From positions 1-32,384 of IMG/VR virus record IMGVR_UViG_3300043773_001481: a DNA stretch of 32,384 nucleotides; one strand, written 5' to 3'. The stretch is from a virus. Positions within the stretch are counted from its first letter, which is position 1. Every line of letters starts with the position of its first letter. The notes beneath the pieces are model-generated. The model was not told the origin of the DNA. It saw nothing but the letters and a program-made list of their open reading frames with translations, and did not search any database. Positions 8,271-16,245 of this stretch are shown one piece after another. The translations under genes and the position numbers were made by a program.

Positions 8271-8585
8271 ATGACGCTCTGGCAGTGGATCGTGTCGTTC
8301 CTCGTCTGGCTCTCGGCCGACCCGGCCGCGATCGACCTCGAGCAGCCGCGGGCCTTCGCCGCCGTGGCGGCCGCGCGGGCGTCGATGCTCCCCGAGGCCC
8401 CGGCCCCCGGCCCCGGCCCGGCCCCGGTGGCATGCGACTGCGGGCAGACATGCGTCCGTGGCGTCTGGAAGCCAGACGGCCGCGTCTCTCAGACGTGCCG
8501 CTGCCAGTGCAAGCGGTGCCAGGCCGAGCGCGCGAAGGCCGCCCAGCCCTGCCCTGACGGCAAGTGTCAGAGCGTCCTACGCTAG
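8271..8585 (+). CDS. small Cys-rich protein with N-terminal membrane segment
   Basis: A 104-residue protein: a hydrophobic start (LWQWIVSFLVWLS), a Pro/Gly linker (APAPGPGPAPV) and a Cys-rich C-terminus with about nine Cys (CDCGQTC, CRCQCKRC, C...C). The Cys-rich end could bind zinc or be disulfide-bonded if exported. A GTG at 8265 is in frame; the ATG at 8271 is preferred. It is the last member of the insert between protease and capsid. No family is recognised. Confidence 0.6.
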   Translation: MTLWQWIVSFLVWLSADPAAIDLEQPRAFAAVAAARASMLPEAPAPGPGPAPVACDCGQTCVRGVWKPDGRVSQTCRCQCKRCQAERAKAAQPCPDGKCQSVLR

Positions 8586-8595
8586 GACGAAACGA

Positions 8596-8624
8596 TTCAA
8601 GCGCTGGCGGCCGCGTCCTACGGT
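8596..8624 (+). promoter_or_regulatory. candidate promoter before capsid gene
   Basis: TTCAAG (8596-8601) and TACGGT (8619-8624), 17 nt apart, lie in the 80-nt gap before the major capsid gene and begin about 40 nt upstream of its start codon after the last hexamer. The first 18 nt, from ATTCAAGCG to GGCGGCC, nearly match the segment at 28049-28066 before the resolvase gene. A strong capsid promoter here would make sense, as the capsid is needed in large amounts. Confidence 0.45.
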
Positions 8625-8665
8625 GTTGGCAGTTTCGACCCCGCACACACGCAAGGATGCGAACC

Positions 8666-9868
8666 ATGCCCAGCGCCAAGCTCGCCAAGCTCCAGGACGA
8701 GTCCGTCACCGTCGAGAACGAGATCATCGCCCTCCGTGCCATCGAGCCGAAGGACGATGCCGAGAAGGCGCAGGTCGAGGAGCGGCTCGCCGAGCGGTCC
8801 GCTCGGGCCGTCGAGGTGGCGAAGCTCGCCGCGGCCGAGCATGATCTCGACGCGAAGCTCGCCGGCCTCCGCAGCGTGCGGACGAGCGACTCGGACGCGA
8901 TCGGTGCGGTCGAGGCCCGCAAGGCCCCGGCCGTCCACGTGATGCCGGGCCGGGCCGACAAGCGGAACGCCGACATGGAGGTGGCTGGCCGTGCCCTGCG
9001 GGCTCTCGCCCGGAAGGACGTGCGGGAGCTGCGGGCCATGTCGGGCAGCTCGGACGGCACCGGCGGCGAGCTGGTGATCCCGGAGCTGTTCAATGGCTTC
9101 ATCGACGTTCTCGGCTACAGCTCGGTGGGCGTGCAGCTCGCCAGCCTCTATCCGACCTCGTCGAACAGCATCACCGTCCCGAAGATCGGCGAGGTGACGG
9201 CTGACTTCTTCGGCGAGAACGAGGCGATCACGGCGGCCGACGCCGCGACCGATGACGTGGAGATCGCTCTCCACAAGCTCGGCCGCCTCATCAAGGTGTC
9301 GAACGAGCTGGTCGAGGACGCCGCCGCCGGCGTGGCCCTCGCCCAGACGGTCGCCAACCGGCTTGCCATGGCGATCGGTAAGAAGATCGACGAGATCTGG
9401 CTCCAGGGCAGCGAGGCCAAGAGCATCGCCGGCCTGGTCGACGAGGTTGCCGAAGGCAACACGCTCGAAGCCGGTGCTGATAACGACGGCGTGGACCTCG
9501 CGGAGCTGGTCGGCAAGATCGACAGCCGCGCGATGAACACCGCCTGGGTCGTCAGCTCGGCCGGCTGGGCGCACATCATGAAGGCCTCGGTGGTCACGCA
9601 GTCGACGACGATCGGCGACCGCGTCCTCCCGGTCGTGATGGGTGCGCCGGTCTTCCGCTGCCTCGGCCTGCCCTCCGGGACGCTCGCCCTCTATGGCGAC
9701 TTCTCTATGGCGACCGCGGTGGCCTACAAGGCCAACGGCCTCCAGATCGCGGCGTCGACCGACGCGGGCTTCGCGAACGACCAGGTGGTCTACCGCGGCA
9801 CGCAGCGGGTCGGCATCGCGAACCACGACGCCAGCTTCGTCGCGAAGCTCGTCGAGGCCGCCGGCTGA
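8666..9868 (+). CDS. HK97-fold major capsid protein
   Basis: A 400-residue major capsid protein. Residues 1-110 form a charged, coiled-coil-like scaffold (delta) domain, from AKLAKLQDESVTVENEIIALR onward, probably removed by the prohead protease. The mature domain begins near GSSDGTGGELVIPELFNGFIDVL and continues with VPKIGEVTADFFGENEAITAADA, typical of the Phage_capsid family, ending FVAKLVEAAG. The open frame reaches 8564, but ATG 8666 has AAGG at suitable distance and gives the normal N-terminus. Confidence 0.93.
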   Translation: MPSAKLAKLQDESVTVENEIIALRAIEPKDDAEKAQVEERLAERSARAVEVAKLAAAEHDLDAKLAGLRSVRTSDSDAIGAVEARKAPAVHVMPGRADKRNADMEVAGRALRALARKDVRELRAMSGSSDGTGGELVIPELFNGFIDVLGYSSVGVQLASLYPTSSNSITVPKIGEVTADFFGENEAITAADAATDDVEIALHKLGRLIKVSNELVEDAAAGVALAQTVANRLAMAIGKKIDEIWLQGSEAKSIAGLVDEVAEGNTLEAGADNDGVDLAELVGKIDSRAMNTAWVVSSAGWAHIMKASVVTQSTTIGDRVLPVVMGAPVFRCLGLPSGTLALYGDFSMATAVAYKANGLQIAASTDAGFANDQVVYRGTQRVGIANHDASFVAKLVEAAG

Positions 9869-9893
9869 CGCTGACTGATCACGCTGACGTTGA

Positions 9894-9927
9894 GGCCGGG
9901 GGGCCGCAAGGATGCAGCCCCCCGGCC
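9894..9927 (+). terminator. GC-rich hairpin after capsid gene
   Basis: GGCCGGGGGGC (9894-9904) pairs perfectly with GCCCCCCGGCC (9917-9927), 11 bp, and the 12-nt loop can add three more pairs (GCA with TGC). It begins 25 nt after the capsid stop. There is no U run after it, so it may be a weak or factor-assisted terminator, or an mRNA-stabilising structure that raises capsid levels over downstream genes. Confidence 0.55.
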
Positions 9928-9953
9928 GCCCCATATCTGGACTGAGGCGGCCC

Positions 9954-10163
9954 ATGCTCATCGGCTCCACGCCCGGCCACAAGATCCTTCGGCTCGTGCG
10001 GTCCTACCGTGGCCGCCCTGCGGGCTCGGTGATCGCGGCGACTCAGGGGCTGGCCGACCACCTGGTCGAGGCCGGATGGGCCGTGTGGGCCACGCCCACG
10101 GACGCCGATCGGTCGAGCCGCCTGGAACGAGCAGTAGCCCCCGCCGCCGCAGAAACGAGGTAG
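9954..10163 (+). CDS. small head-region hypothetical protein
   Basis: A 69-residue protein with a basic core (ILRLVRSYRGRPAGSVI) and the phrase ATQGLADHLVEAGWAVWA, which is like the short proteins found between capsid and connector genes in many siphoviruses, where they may decorate or complete the head. The frame is open from 9912, but that start would lie inside the hairpin; the ATG at 9954 is preferred. The function is not known. Confidence 0.6.
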   Translation: MLIGSTPGHKILRLVRSYRGRPAGSVIAATQGLADHLVEAGWAVWATPTDADRSSRLERAVAPAAAETR

Positions 10164-10166
10164 ACC

Positions 10167-10712
10167 ATGAAGCCCGACACCTGCGTCGTGACGGAGGAGC
10201 CGGAGGTCGAGCCGGTTTCGCTCTCGGAGGCGAAGCAGCAGCTCGGCATCATGGACGACTTCGAGGAGTGGGACTCGTTCCTGCTCGACAAGATCTCCGT
10301 CGGCCGCGAGCTGGTCGAGTCCCGACTTGGCCGGTCGGTGGCCGTGAAGAAGTTCCGGGCCAAGTGGAAGACGCCAGGCCGCACGCTGACGCTCCCGAAC
10401 CCGCCGCTCGTGCTGGACGAGGAGCATCCGCTCACCGTGACCGCTGACGGCGACGCGGTCGCGTCCAGCCAGTACGAGGTCGAGGCCGACGCCCGTCCGG
10501 CCTACCTCGAGTTCGATGTCGCCCCGGCGGCCCCGGCCGTCGTCGAGTGGTACGCCGGCGGCAGCGTGTCGAAGCGGATCAAGGCGGCCATCCTGCTCTA
10601 CGTGGTTCACCTTTTCGAGAACCGCGGCGTCCTGGCCGCGAACAGCTCGGTCGAGCTGCCGCAGGCCTTCGAGACGCTGCTCGCCAGCGAATCGCACAAC
10701 GGGGGCTGGTGA
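10167..10712 (+). CDS. head-tail connector protein (gp6-like)
   Basis: A 181-residue head-tail adaptor of the HK97 gp6 / SPP1 gp15 type. Diagnostic features are VSLSEAKQQLGIMDDFEEWDSFLLDKISVGRELVESRLGRS at residues 17-57, where the early helices bind the portal, and RIKAAILLYVVHLFENRG near the C-terminus. The family forms a 12- or 13-membered ring under the portal. It overlaps the next gene by 1 nt (TGATG). Confidence 0.85.
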   Translation: MKPDTCVVTEEPEVEPVSLSEAKQQLGIMDDFEEWDSFLLDKISVGRELVESRLGRSVAVKKFRAKWKTPGRTLTLPNPPLVLDEEHPLTVTADGDAVASSQYEVEADARPAYLEFDVAPAAPAVVEWYAGGSVSKRIKAAILLYVVHLFENRGVLAANSSVELPQAFETLLASESHNGGW

Positions 10713-11050
10713 TGATCCCGGCCGCCCTGCTCACCGAGAAGTTCGTCGCGGAGGCCCGCCCGACGGCCACGCGTGACGATCACGGCGGCCTGTCGGCCGG
10801 CCAGGAGTGGGACACGGTCCGCTCCTTCTACGGCTCCTACGAGGCCCAGGCCTACGTGGAGACCGAGACCCGAGCGAAGGTCGGCGGCACGGTCCAGGCC
10901 CTCGTCCGCTGCCGCTACTTCCCCGACCTCGTCGGCGGCATGCGGCTGCGGTGGGTTTCGCGTGGGGATCGCCTGCTCTACGTGTCGAGCGTGGTCGAGC
11001 GGGCGAACCGCACGGAATTGGAGATCACCGTGGAGGAACAGGTCGCATGA
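10712..11050 (+). CDS. head-tail adaptor (head closure) protein
   Basis: A 112-residue protein with the pattern of phage head-closure adaptors (SPP1 gp16 type): SFYGSYEAQAYVETETRAKVGGTVQALVRCRYFPDLVGGMRLRW, then GDRLLYVSSVVERANRTELEITVEE. These proteins are beta barrels that close the connector channel after packaging. The frame opens at 10547, but the ATG at 10712 fits the overlap with the gp6-like gene and the family's usual length. Confidence 0.8.
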   Translation: MIPAALLTEKFVAEARPTATRDDHGGLSAGQEWDTVRSFYGSYEAQAYVETETRAKVGGTVQALVRCRYFPDLVGGMRLRWVSRGDRLLYVSSVVERANRTELEITVEEQVA

Positions 11051-11532
11051 TCTCGGTCGAGCTGGACAAGTCGATGAACGATGAGATCGGCCAGTTCGTC
11101 CAGGCCTTCAACGGTCTTCAGAAGAACATCCGAAACAAGTACCTGAAGTCGGCCCTGAATAAGACGCTCCGCCCAGGCCGTGCCGTGCTGAAGCGTTACA
11201 CGCCGCCAGAGGGCGTGAAGCGTGGCCGCCGAAAGAAGGGCGAGGCCTCAAAGTCCACCGGCGCTCTCAAGGCCGCTGTCGCCGTCCGCACGAAGGCCAC
11301 GAAGGACGCCGTGTTCGGCGTCCTCGGCTACAAGGCCGGAGCCCAGAGTCGTAAAGCGATCTGGCTGGAGTTCGGAACGAACAAAGGAATCGATCCGCGC
11401 CGCATGGTCGAGCGGGCGATGCAGGAGTTCGGACCGCAGGCGGCATCGACGCTGGCTCAGAACATGGCGATCGCCTTCGAGAACGCACTGAAAGACCGCA
11501 TACCCGCCGGGAAAGGAAAGTTCAGAGGCTGA
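11047..11532 (+). CDS. HK97 gp10-like head-tail joining protein
   Basis: A 161-residue basic protein of the HK97 gp10 family. The pattern LKSALNKTLRPGRAVLKRYTPP, then KSTGALKAAVAVRTKATKDAVFGVLGYKAG and WLEFGTNKGIDPRRMVERAMQE is the family's core; the FGT...PRRM segment is the most conserved part. These proteins help join the tail to the head. It overlaps the adaptor gene by ATGA at 11047. Confidence 0.85.
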   Translation: MISVELDKSMNDEIGQFVQAFNGLQKNIRNKYLKSALNKTLRPGRAVLKRYTPPEGVKRGRRKKGEASKSTGALKAAVAVRTKATKDAVFGVLGYKAGAQSRKAIWLEFGTNKGIDPRRMVERAMQEFGPQAASTLAQNMAIAFENALKDRIPAGKGKFRG

Positions 11533-11535
11533 CCA

Positions 11536-11952
11536 ATGCCCATCCCAGAGAAGTGGATCAAAGGCGCGATCGAGGACGCCGTCGAGAACTGCCTCGCCTG
11601 GCCGGTCGCCATGACTGGCACCGGCGAGCCGCCCTACGTCGTCTACTTCCGCGAGGGCACGACCCGCGAGCTGGTCCTGGCCGACACGCTCGACTCCACG
11701 CCCGAGGCGAACCAGCTCCCGCCGGTATCGACGTTCCGGCTCGACATCTACGCCGACTCCCACGTCCAGGCCTGGGAGATCGCGGAGGCGATCGGGCAGG
11801 CGCTGAACCGGTTCAAGGGCACGGTCGACGGCCTGACAATCGACCACTGTCTTCTGGCCGACGAGCGGGACGGCGACGCGGTCCGCCTCGAGGGCCGGGA
11901 GGATCCGACTTACATCGTCGAGCAGACCTACACGATCTCCTGGCAGGAGTGA
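11536..11952 (+). CDS. tail terminator/completion protein
   Basis: A 138-residue protein in the place of the tail terminator. The arrangement YVVYFREGTTRELVLADTLDSTPEANQLPPVSTFRLDIYADSHVQAWEIAEAIGQALNRFKG, followed by ending strands YIVEQTYTISWQE, matches the alpha-beta layout of DUF3168-like and related tail-completion proteins that cap the tail and meet the connector. The assignment rests on position plus this pattern. Confidence 0.65.
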   Translation: MPIPEKWIKGAIEDAVENCLAWPVAMTGTGEPPYVVYFREGTTRELVLADTLDSTPEANQLPPVSTFRLDIYADSHVQAWEIAEAIGQALNRFKGTVDGLTIDHCLLADERDGDAVRLEGREDPTYIVEQTYTISWQE

Positions 11953-11955
11953 CCC

Positions 11956-12306
11956 ATGCCACTCTCCGGACTCCCGACCAGCGGCCCCACGATCCCGGCC
12001 GGGGCCACTCGCGTCTCGATCAAAGAGATCGACACGGCGGCATCCGAGGCCAACTACGAGGACGTGACCGATCTCGCCAGCACGGAGCGAGAGTACGCCG
12101 ACCCGCCGCTCGTCGAGCCGGCCGAGGGTGGCAACGCGACCGCGACCTGTTCGGCGAGCGGTCTCCTCAAGGGTTCGGCCCCGCAGCCGACGGCGATCGG
12201 AACGACAACCGGATGGGTCTGCGAGGACACCGAGATCGTCTACGAGGCCGGCAAATATGCGGCCTGGTCTGCGAATTGGTCTTACTACCCGCCACTGACG
12301 CCGTAG
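11956..12306 (+). CDS. tail tube-like protein 1
   Basis: A 116-residue virion protein. The segment GATRVSIKEIDTAASEANYEDVTDLASTEREYADPPL resembles the second gene in this cluster (GATKVTIKK..., ERVYEDGLVD), so the two are probably paralogues. The region ends WSANWSYYPPL. Beta-rich sequence, size and position fit a small tail-tube fold. Whether it builds the tube or decorates it cannot be told from sequence. Confidence 0.55.
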   Translation: MPLSGLPTSGPTIPAGATRVSIKEIDTAASEANYEDVTDLASTEREYADPPLVEPAEGGNATATCSASGLLKGSAPQPTAIGTTTGWVCEDTEIVYEAGKYAAWSANWSYYPPLTP

Positions 12307-12319
12307 CCAGGAGCCTCGC

Positions 12320-12682
12320 ATGCCTCTTACCAGCTCGCAGGGAAACGCCTACGGGATCGCCGGCGCGACGAAGGTCACGATCAAGAAGGCCCGCGCCAGC
12401 AACCCGAGCGACAACAAGCTCGACGCCTCGACGCTTTCGATCGCTCACGGCGGCGAGCGTGTCTACGAGGACGGCCTTGTCGACAACGGTCCGCAGGGTT
12501 CCACGAACGGCGGAATCGTGACCACAGTCACGGTCGAATTCATGGACGAGCCGACCATGTCGGCGGGCGACACCGCGACTTTTGACGGCGTGACGTGCAA
12601 GTGTGTCGACGTTGAGACCACGAACGAGGCCGGCGCTCTGGTCAAGGGCGTGGCGAACTACACGAGCGACTTCCTGGCCTAA
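12320..12682 (+). CDS. tail tube-like protein 2
   Basis: A 120-residue protein, beta-rich. It starts PLTSSQGNAYGIAGATKVTIKK and shares that framework with the previous gene, and the middle (VTVEFMDEPTMSAGDTATFDGVTCKCVDVETT) looks like a tube-subunit sheet. It probably arose by duplication of its neighbour. The gap before it is 13 nt, and the start is preceded by AGGAG. Confidence 0.55.
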   Translation: MPLTSSQGNAYGIAGATKVTIKKARASNPSDNKLDASTLSIAHGGERVYEDGLVDNGPQGSTNGGIVTTVTVEFMDEPTMSAGDTATFDGVTCKCVDVETTNEAGALVKGVANYTSDFLA

Positions 12683-12700
12683 GAATAATCGAAGGCCGGC

Positions 12701-13093
12701 ATGCCAACCCCAAGTTCACAAGGCGCGACCGTGTCGTTTGACGGCTCGCCGATCGGTCACCTGACCAGCTTCCGAGTCTCGCCTGGGACCGCCCAGTTTG
12801 AGGACGTGACCAACGTCGGGAGCGACGTGATCGGCAGCGGCTGGGACGCCAGGGTCCTTCGCGAACTCGCCTGTACCGGCATTGAACCAGGCGGGCTGGA
12901 CATCAACCTATTCGGGTGTCCGCCGTTCCTGAACACCGACATCGGACTCCAGGCCGCAGTGGCCGTGACGTTCGACGGAGGCGGCTTCGAGTTCGTCGGC
13001 CATCTGGAGACGTTTGAGGTCACCGGCAACGTCGGGCAGTTCCTGACCGGCACGGCCCGTTTCAGGATCGCCGGCCAGGTCGACAACGACTGA
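12701..13093 (+). CDS. tail tube-like protein 3
   Basis: A 130-residue protein with the phrase TPSSQGATVSFDGSPIGHLTSFRVSPGTAQFEDVTNVG, which is typical of small tail-tube proteins, and a second half LQAAVAVTFDGGGFEFVGHLETFEVTGNVGQFLTGTARFRI. It is the best candidate for the major tail tube subunit, being the closest to the usual tube pattern and directly before the assembly chaperones. Confidence 0.65.
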   Translation: MPTPSSQGATVSFDGSPIGHLTSFRVSPGTAQFEDVTNVGSDVIGSGWDARVLRELACTGIEPGGLDINLFGCPPFLNTDIGLQAAVAVTFDGGGFEFVGHLETFEVTGNVGQFLTGTARFRIAGQVDND

Positions 13094-13100
13094 GGAACCA

Positions 13101-13466
13101 ATGAGCATCGCATCGGAAGTATTCGGTGAGTGGAAACCAGAGCTGGTCGAGGTCACGCCGCCTGGCTGCGACAAGCCAGTGAAGCTCCGCTACCCGACCT
13201 ATGGCGAGTGGCACAAGCTCGCCGTGGCCCACCAGCAGCTCGCAGGCAAGGCCCCCGACGCCACGCTGATAATCGACACGATCGCGGCATGTATCGCCGA
13301 CGACGCAGGGAAACGGAAGCTCTCGTCTGACAAGGCACGCGGCCTGCTCGACGCGAGCCCTCGGGCGGTCATGTGGCTCTACAAGCAGTGTTGGGAGACC
13401 GTACTGAAAAGCGACGACGAGACCGTGGCGGAGTTGGAAAAAAACTCCGCAGCCGGGCAGGAATGA
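13101..13466 (+). CDS. tail assembly chaperone (G-like)
   Basis: A 121-residue acidic helical protein placed, like lambda G, between tail tube and tape measure. The start MSIASEVFGEWKPELVEVTPPG is followed by helices (EWHKLAVAHQQLA, TLIIDTIAACIADDAGKRKL) and an acidic end. Such proteins hold the tape measure during assembly. The final codons cross an A AAA AAC slippery site at 13439-13445, which would shift a fraction of ribosomes into the next frame. Confidence 0.75.
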   Translation: MSIASEVFGEWKPELVEVTPPGCDKPVKLRYPTYGEWHKLAVAHQQLAGKAPDATLIIDTIAACIADDAGKRKLSSDKARGLLDASPRAVMWLYKQCWETVLKSDDETVAELEKNSAAGQE

Positions 13467-13489
13467 TCGAACGGTTCCTGTACCGGCTG
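13439..13489 (+). promoter_or_regulatory. programmed -1 ribosomal frameshift signal
   Basis: The heptamer A AAA AAC (13439-13445) is read in frame as AAA AAC. It is followed after about 4-5 nt by a two-part stem-loop: AGCCGG (13451-13456) with CCGGCT (13483-13488) and CAGGAA (13458-13463) with TTCCTG (13475-13480), with a one-by-two internal loop and an 11-nt apical loop; C13450-G13489 may extend it. A -1 slip would continue into the frame of the next gene without a stop, giving about 222 residues. This is the same logic as lambda G/GT. Confidence 0.75.
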
Positions 13490-13768
13490 GCAGCGCATCA
13501 CCGAATTTGGAACGTCGAGGAATGGAAGTACGAGATCAGCCTCCGGCAGCTTCTCCGATGGATCGCGGCCTACAAGGTCGAGCCATTCGGCGAGGACTGG
13601 CTCCGGACCGCACGGTCGACCGTGACGATCCTCCGGGGGCTGGGCTGCAAGGTGGACGAAGACTTCGAGAAAAAGTTCCTGCCGGGCTATGACCCGAACC
13701 GCGAGATGACGCCGGACGAGATCGAGGCCGAGCTGCAAAAGCTGAGCATGTTCACGAGGCGAAAGTAA
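13463..13768 (+). CDS. tail assembly chaperone, T-like part of frameshift product
   Basis: A 101-residue region with IERFLYRLAAHHRIWNVEEWKYEISLRQLLRWIAAYKVEPFG and a C-terminal EMTPDEIEAELQKLSMFTRRK. The frame is open upstream to 13373, which allows fusion to the preceding gene through the slippery site. The only good internal start, ATG 13463, is buried in the 3' part of the lower helix of the stem-loop, so independent translation is less likely. It ends 1 nt into the tape measure start. Confidence 0.75.
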   Translation: MIERFLYRLAAHHRIWNVEEWKYEISLRQLLRWIAAYKVEPFGEDWLRTARSTVTILRGLGCKVDEDFEKKFLPGYDPNREMTPDEIEAELQKLSMFTRRK

Positions 13769-15291
13769 TGGCCGCCATCGGCAAAGTATCGGCTGTCTTC
13801 ACGGCCTCCACGAGCGGGCTCACGACCGGCGTCAATCGGGCGGCGTCGTCGTTTAAGCAGCTCGAGGCGTCGACAAAGTCGCTCCAGTCCGGTATGCGGG
13901 CGCTGGTGGCGATCAACGCCACCCAATTCTTTGCCGGCATCGCGAGCACGGCGGCCGGCTACGTGTCGAGCCTGGTCAGAATGGGCCAGGCCCAGGCGGA
14001 GGTCGTCGACTCCACGAGCAAGCTCGCCGCCCGGCTCGGGATGACCTACGCCGAAATGGCCGGACTGTCGCTGGCCGGCAACCTGGCGGGCGTGTCGCTC
14101 GAGCAGATCGGGGCCGCCGCCACGAAGGCGGACGTGGCCTTCGTGCGGGCCGGCCAAGGATCGAAGAAGGCGATCGAGGCCTTCGCCGGCCTGGGCCTGA
14201 CGGTGGAGCAGCTCAACGGCCTCAGTGCCGCGGACCGGTTCGACGCGATCGCCTCCGCCATCGCGGCCCTGCCGACCGAGGCGGAGCGGGCCGCCGCGGC
14301 CGTCCAAATCTTCGGTCGTGCCGGGGCCGAGCTGATGCCGCTGTTCAACGGTGGAGCCGGAGCGATCGCCGCGGCCCGCGAGGAGGCGGAGCGGTTCGGG
14401 CTGGCCCTGACGAACGCCCAGGGCCAGGATATCGAGGCCATGAACGACGCGTTCACGCGGGCACAGCAGGCCGTGGCGGGCGTCGTCCAGCAGGTCGTGG
14501 CCTACTTGGCTCCGGCCGTCGAGGCGGTCGCCACGGCCTTCTCCGATCTGATTGGCTCAATCGGCGGGGCGAACATCGGCCAGGCGATCGGCGACGGCAT
14601 TCTCCAGGGAGCGCGGTTCCTGGCCGGCGTCGGCGACTTCGTGATCCAGAATTTTGGCAGCACGTTCGCCTACCTATCGCAGGTCGGCCAGCAGTGGGGG
14701 GCCGTGGTCGACTTCTTCAGCCGGACGGCCCTGTTCCTCTCCGGCATCGCCGACGGCCTCCAGGCCGCCTTCGGCATCATCATTCAGGGAATCTCCGGCC
14801 CTGTGCAGTCGCTCATGGAAGCGGCCCAGTACATCGGCCAGGCCCTCGGGTTCGACACGTCGAGCCTCGACGCGGCGGTCGCCGGCATGCAGGCTTTTAA
14901 CTCAGAGATCTCGAACGGCATCACCGAGAACCTCAACTCAGCCTCTGCCAACTTCAGCGCCGCCTTTGCGGCCGACGCCCCGCAGGTCGGCCAGGCCCTG
15001 ACGGGGCCGCTCACGACCGCCCTCGACTCCGCGATCGCCCAGGCGGAGGCCTCGGCCGCCCAGATCGACGAGGCCGCCACGACGCCCGTCGAAGTGAAGC
15101 AGACGGTCGAGATCGCGTCGATCAACCAGGCGCTCAAGGGCATCGACTCCCGCTCGACCGAGGGCGTGGCCGAGATGTTCCGCCTGATGCGTGGATCGAG
15201 TGGAGACGTTCAGCAGCAGCAGCTCAACGTCCTCGAGCAGATCGCGGAGAACACGGCCGCCGGCGAGGAAGTCCTCGTCGCTGACTTCTAG
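13768..15291 (+). CDS. tape measure protein
   Basis: A 507-residue tape measure protein. It begins with a coiled-coil region (SSFKQLEASTKSLQSGMRALVAINATQFFAG), has Ala/Gln-rich helical repeats, and central hydrophobic segments near residues 270-370 (IGQAIGDGILQGARFLAGVGDFVIQ, LFLSGIADGLQAAFGIIIQGISG) that may pass through the host membrane during DNA entry. The C-terminus is helical (VQQQQLNVLEQIAENTAAGEEV). Tape length sets tail length; 507 residues is short for a siphovirus, so the tail is probably short, roughly 75 nm by the usual 0.15 nm per residue. Confidence 0.85.
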   Translation: MAAIGKVSAVFTASTSGLTTGVNRAASSFKQLEASTKSLQSGMRALVAINATQFFAGIASTAAGYVSSLVRMGQAQAEVVDSTSKLAARLGMTYAEMAGLSLAGNLAGVSLEQIGAAATKADVAFVRAGQGSKKAIEAFAGLGLTVEQLNGLSAADRFDAIASAIAALPTEAERAAAAVQIFGRAGAELMPLFNGGAGAIAAAREEAERFGLALTNAQGQDIEAMNDAFTRAQQAVAGVVQQVVAYLAPAVEAVATAFSDLIGSIGGANIGQAIGDGILQGARFLAGVGDFVIQNFGSTFAYLSQVGQQWGAVVDFFSRTALFLSGIADGLQAAFGIIIQGISGPVQSLMEAAQYIGQALGFDTSSLDAAVAGMQAFNSEISNGITENLNSASANFSAAFAADAPQVGQALTGPLTTALDSAIAQAEASAAQIDEAATTPVEVKQTVEIASINQALKGIDSRSTEGVAEMFRLMRGSSGDVQQQQLNVLEQIAENTAAGEEVLVADF

Positions 15292-15300
15292 GAGGCACCG

Positions 15301-16242
15301 ATGGCGATCCTCGGCTGGCGACGCGTCGTGGAAGGGACCGGCTTTTCTGGCAAGGTCGGCGAAGCGCTGCGCTACGACGAGGCCTGGCTGATCCGATGCT
15401 CGTCGCCGCTCGACTCGAAGCAAGCGATCACGCGGGCAGTCCCGGTCGGCTGGTATGCCGCCCACTGGGAGAACCCGGCCTGCAAGGCCATGGAGTTCAA
15501 GCTCTCGCCGAAGAACCAGGACGGCCTCCTATGGCGGCTCGACGTGGCGTTCTACCCGCCGCCGCCGAATCGGAAGATCGACGAGTCGACCGGCGTCCCC
15601 GAGGACTTCTGGGAGCGATCCGGCGGCACGTCAACCGTGCCGGTCTTCGAGGACTACTACGGCGCGATGATCGTCAACGCCGCAGGCGACCCGATCGAAG
15701 GCCTCCAGAAGGAGCGAGAGGAGAAGGGCTGGACGCTGACGAAGTACTACACCGACGACTCGTGGAAGGACGACGCGGAGCTTTATGCCGGCAGCACGAA
15801 CAGCGACTCGTGGGGCGGCGGCGGCCCCGATACGTGGAAGTGTGCGCTACGGTCGGCAAAGCGGCGAGAGATTCAGAATGTCGCCAGAGGCAGAACTGCC
15901 AGCGATGCTGCCGAAAGCGACGAGGAGACTACGGGCGGCGACGAGGACAACCTGGTCGTGGTCGAGACCGTCTGGGAGTTCCGCTACGAGCCTGGTACGT
16001 GGAAGTGCATGCCGTGGGACGTGGGCTTCCACGAGCTGGTGGACGGCGAGCGTAAGGCGATCGTGGGTGCCGACGGGAAGGCCGTGAAGCAGCCGGTGGC
16101 ACTGAACCCAAACGGCACGAAAAAGAACGACGGAGAGGCTCCGTCAGTGATCAACGACGGCGACGGCGTCGACCTGTACGACAAGACGACGTTCGCCGTC
16201 AAGTTCGGCGAGCCGTTCATCATTCCGGATCCCGAGGCCTGA
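15301..16242 (+). CDS. tail-tip or adsorption-related virion protein
   Basis: A 313-residue protein following the tape measure, where distal tail and tail-associated proteins lie. I do not recognise a family. It has an N-terminal beta-rich part (AILGWRRVVEGTGFSGKVGEALRYDEAWLI), a Pro-rich YPPPPNRK, an acidic linker (SDEETTGGDEDN) near residue 205 and a second beta-rich part. Only position argues for a tail-tip role. Confidence 0.55.
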   Translation: MAILGWRRVVEGTGFSGKVGEALRYDEAWLIRCSSPLDSKQAITRAVPVGWYAAHWENPACKAMEFKLSPKNQDGLLWRLDVAFYPPPPNRKIDESTGVPEDFWERSGGTSTVPVFEDYYGAMIVNAAGDPIEGLQKEREEKGWTLTKYYTDDSWKDDAELYAGSTNSDSWGGGGPDTWKCALRSAKRREIQNVARGRTASDAAESDEETTGGDEDNLVVVETVWEFRYEPGTWKCMPWDVGFHELVDGERKAIVGADGKAVKQPVALNPNGTKKNDGEAPSVINDGDGVDLYDKTTFAVKFGEPFIIPDPEA

Positions 16243-16245
16243 CGC

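Noticed and set aside
8564-8665. Longer N-terminus for the capsid protein
   Set aside because: The first 34 codons extend into the preceding gene and the candidate promoter; ATG 8666 gives the usual capsid start.
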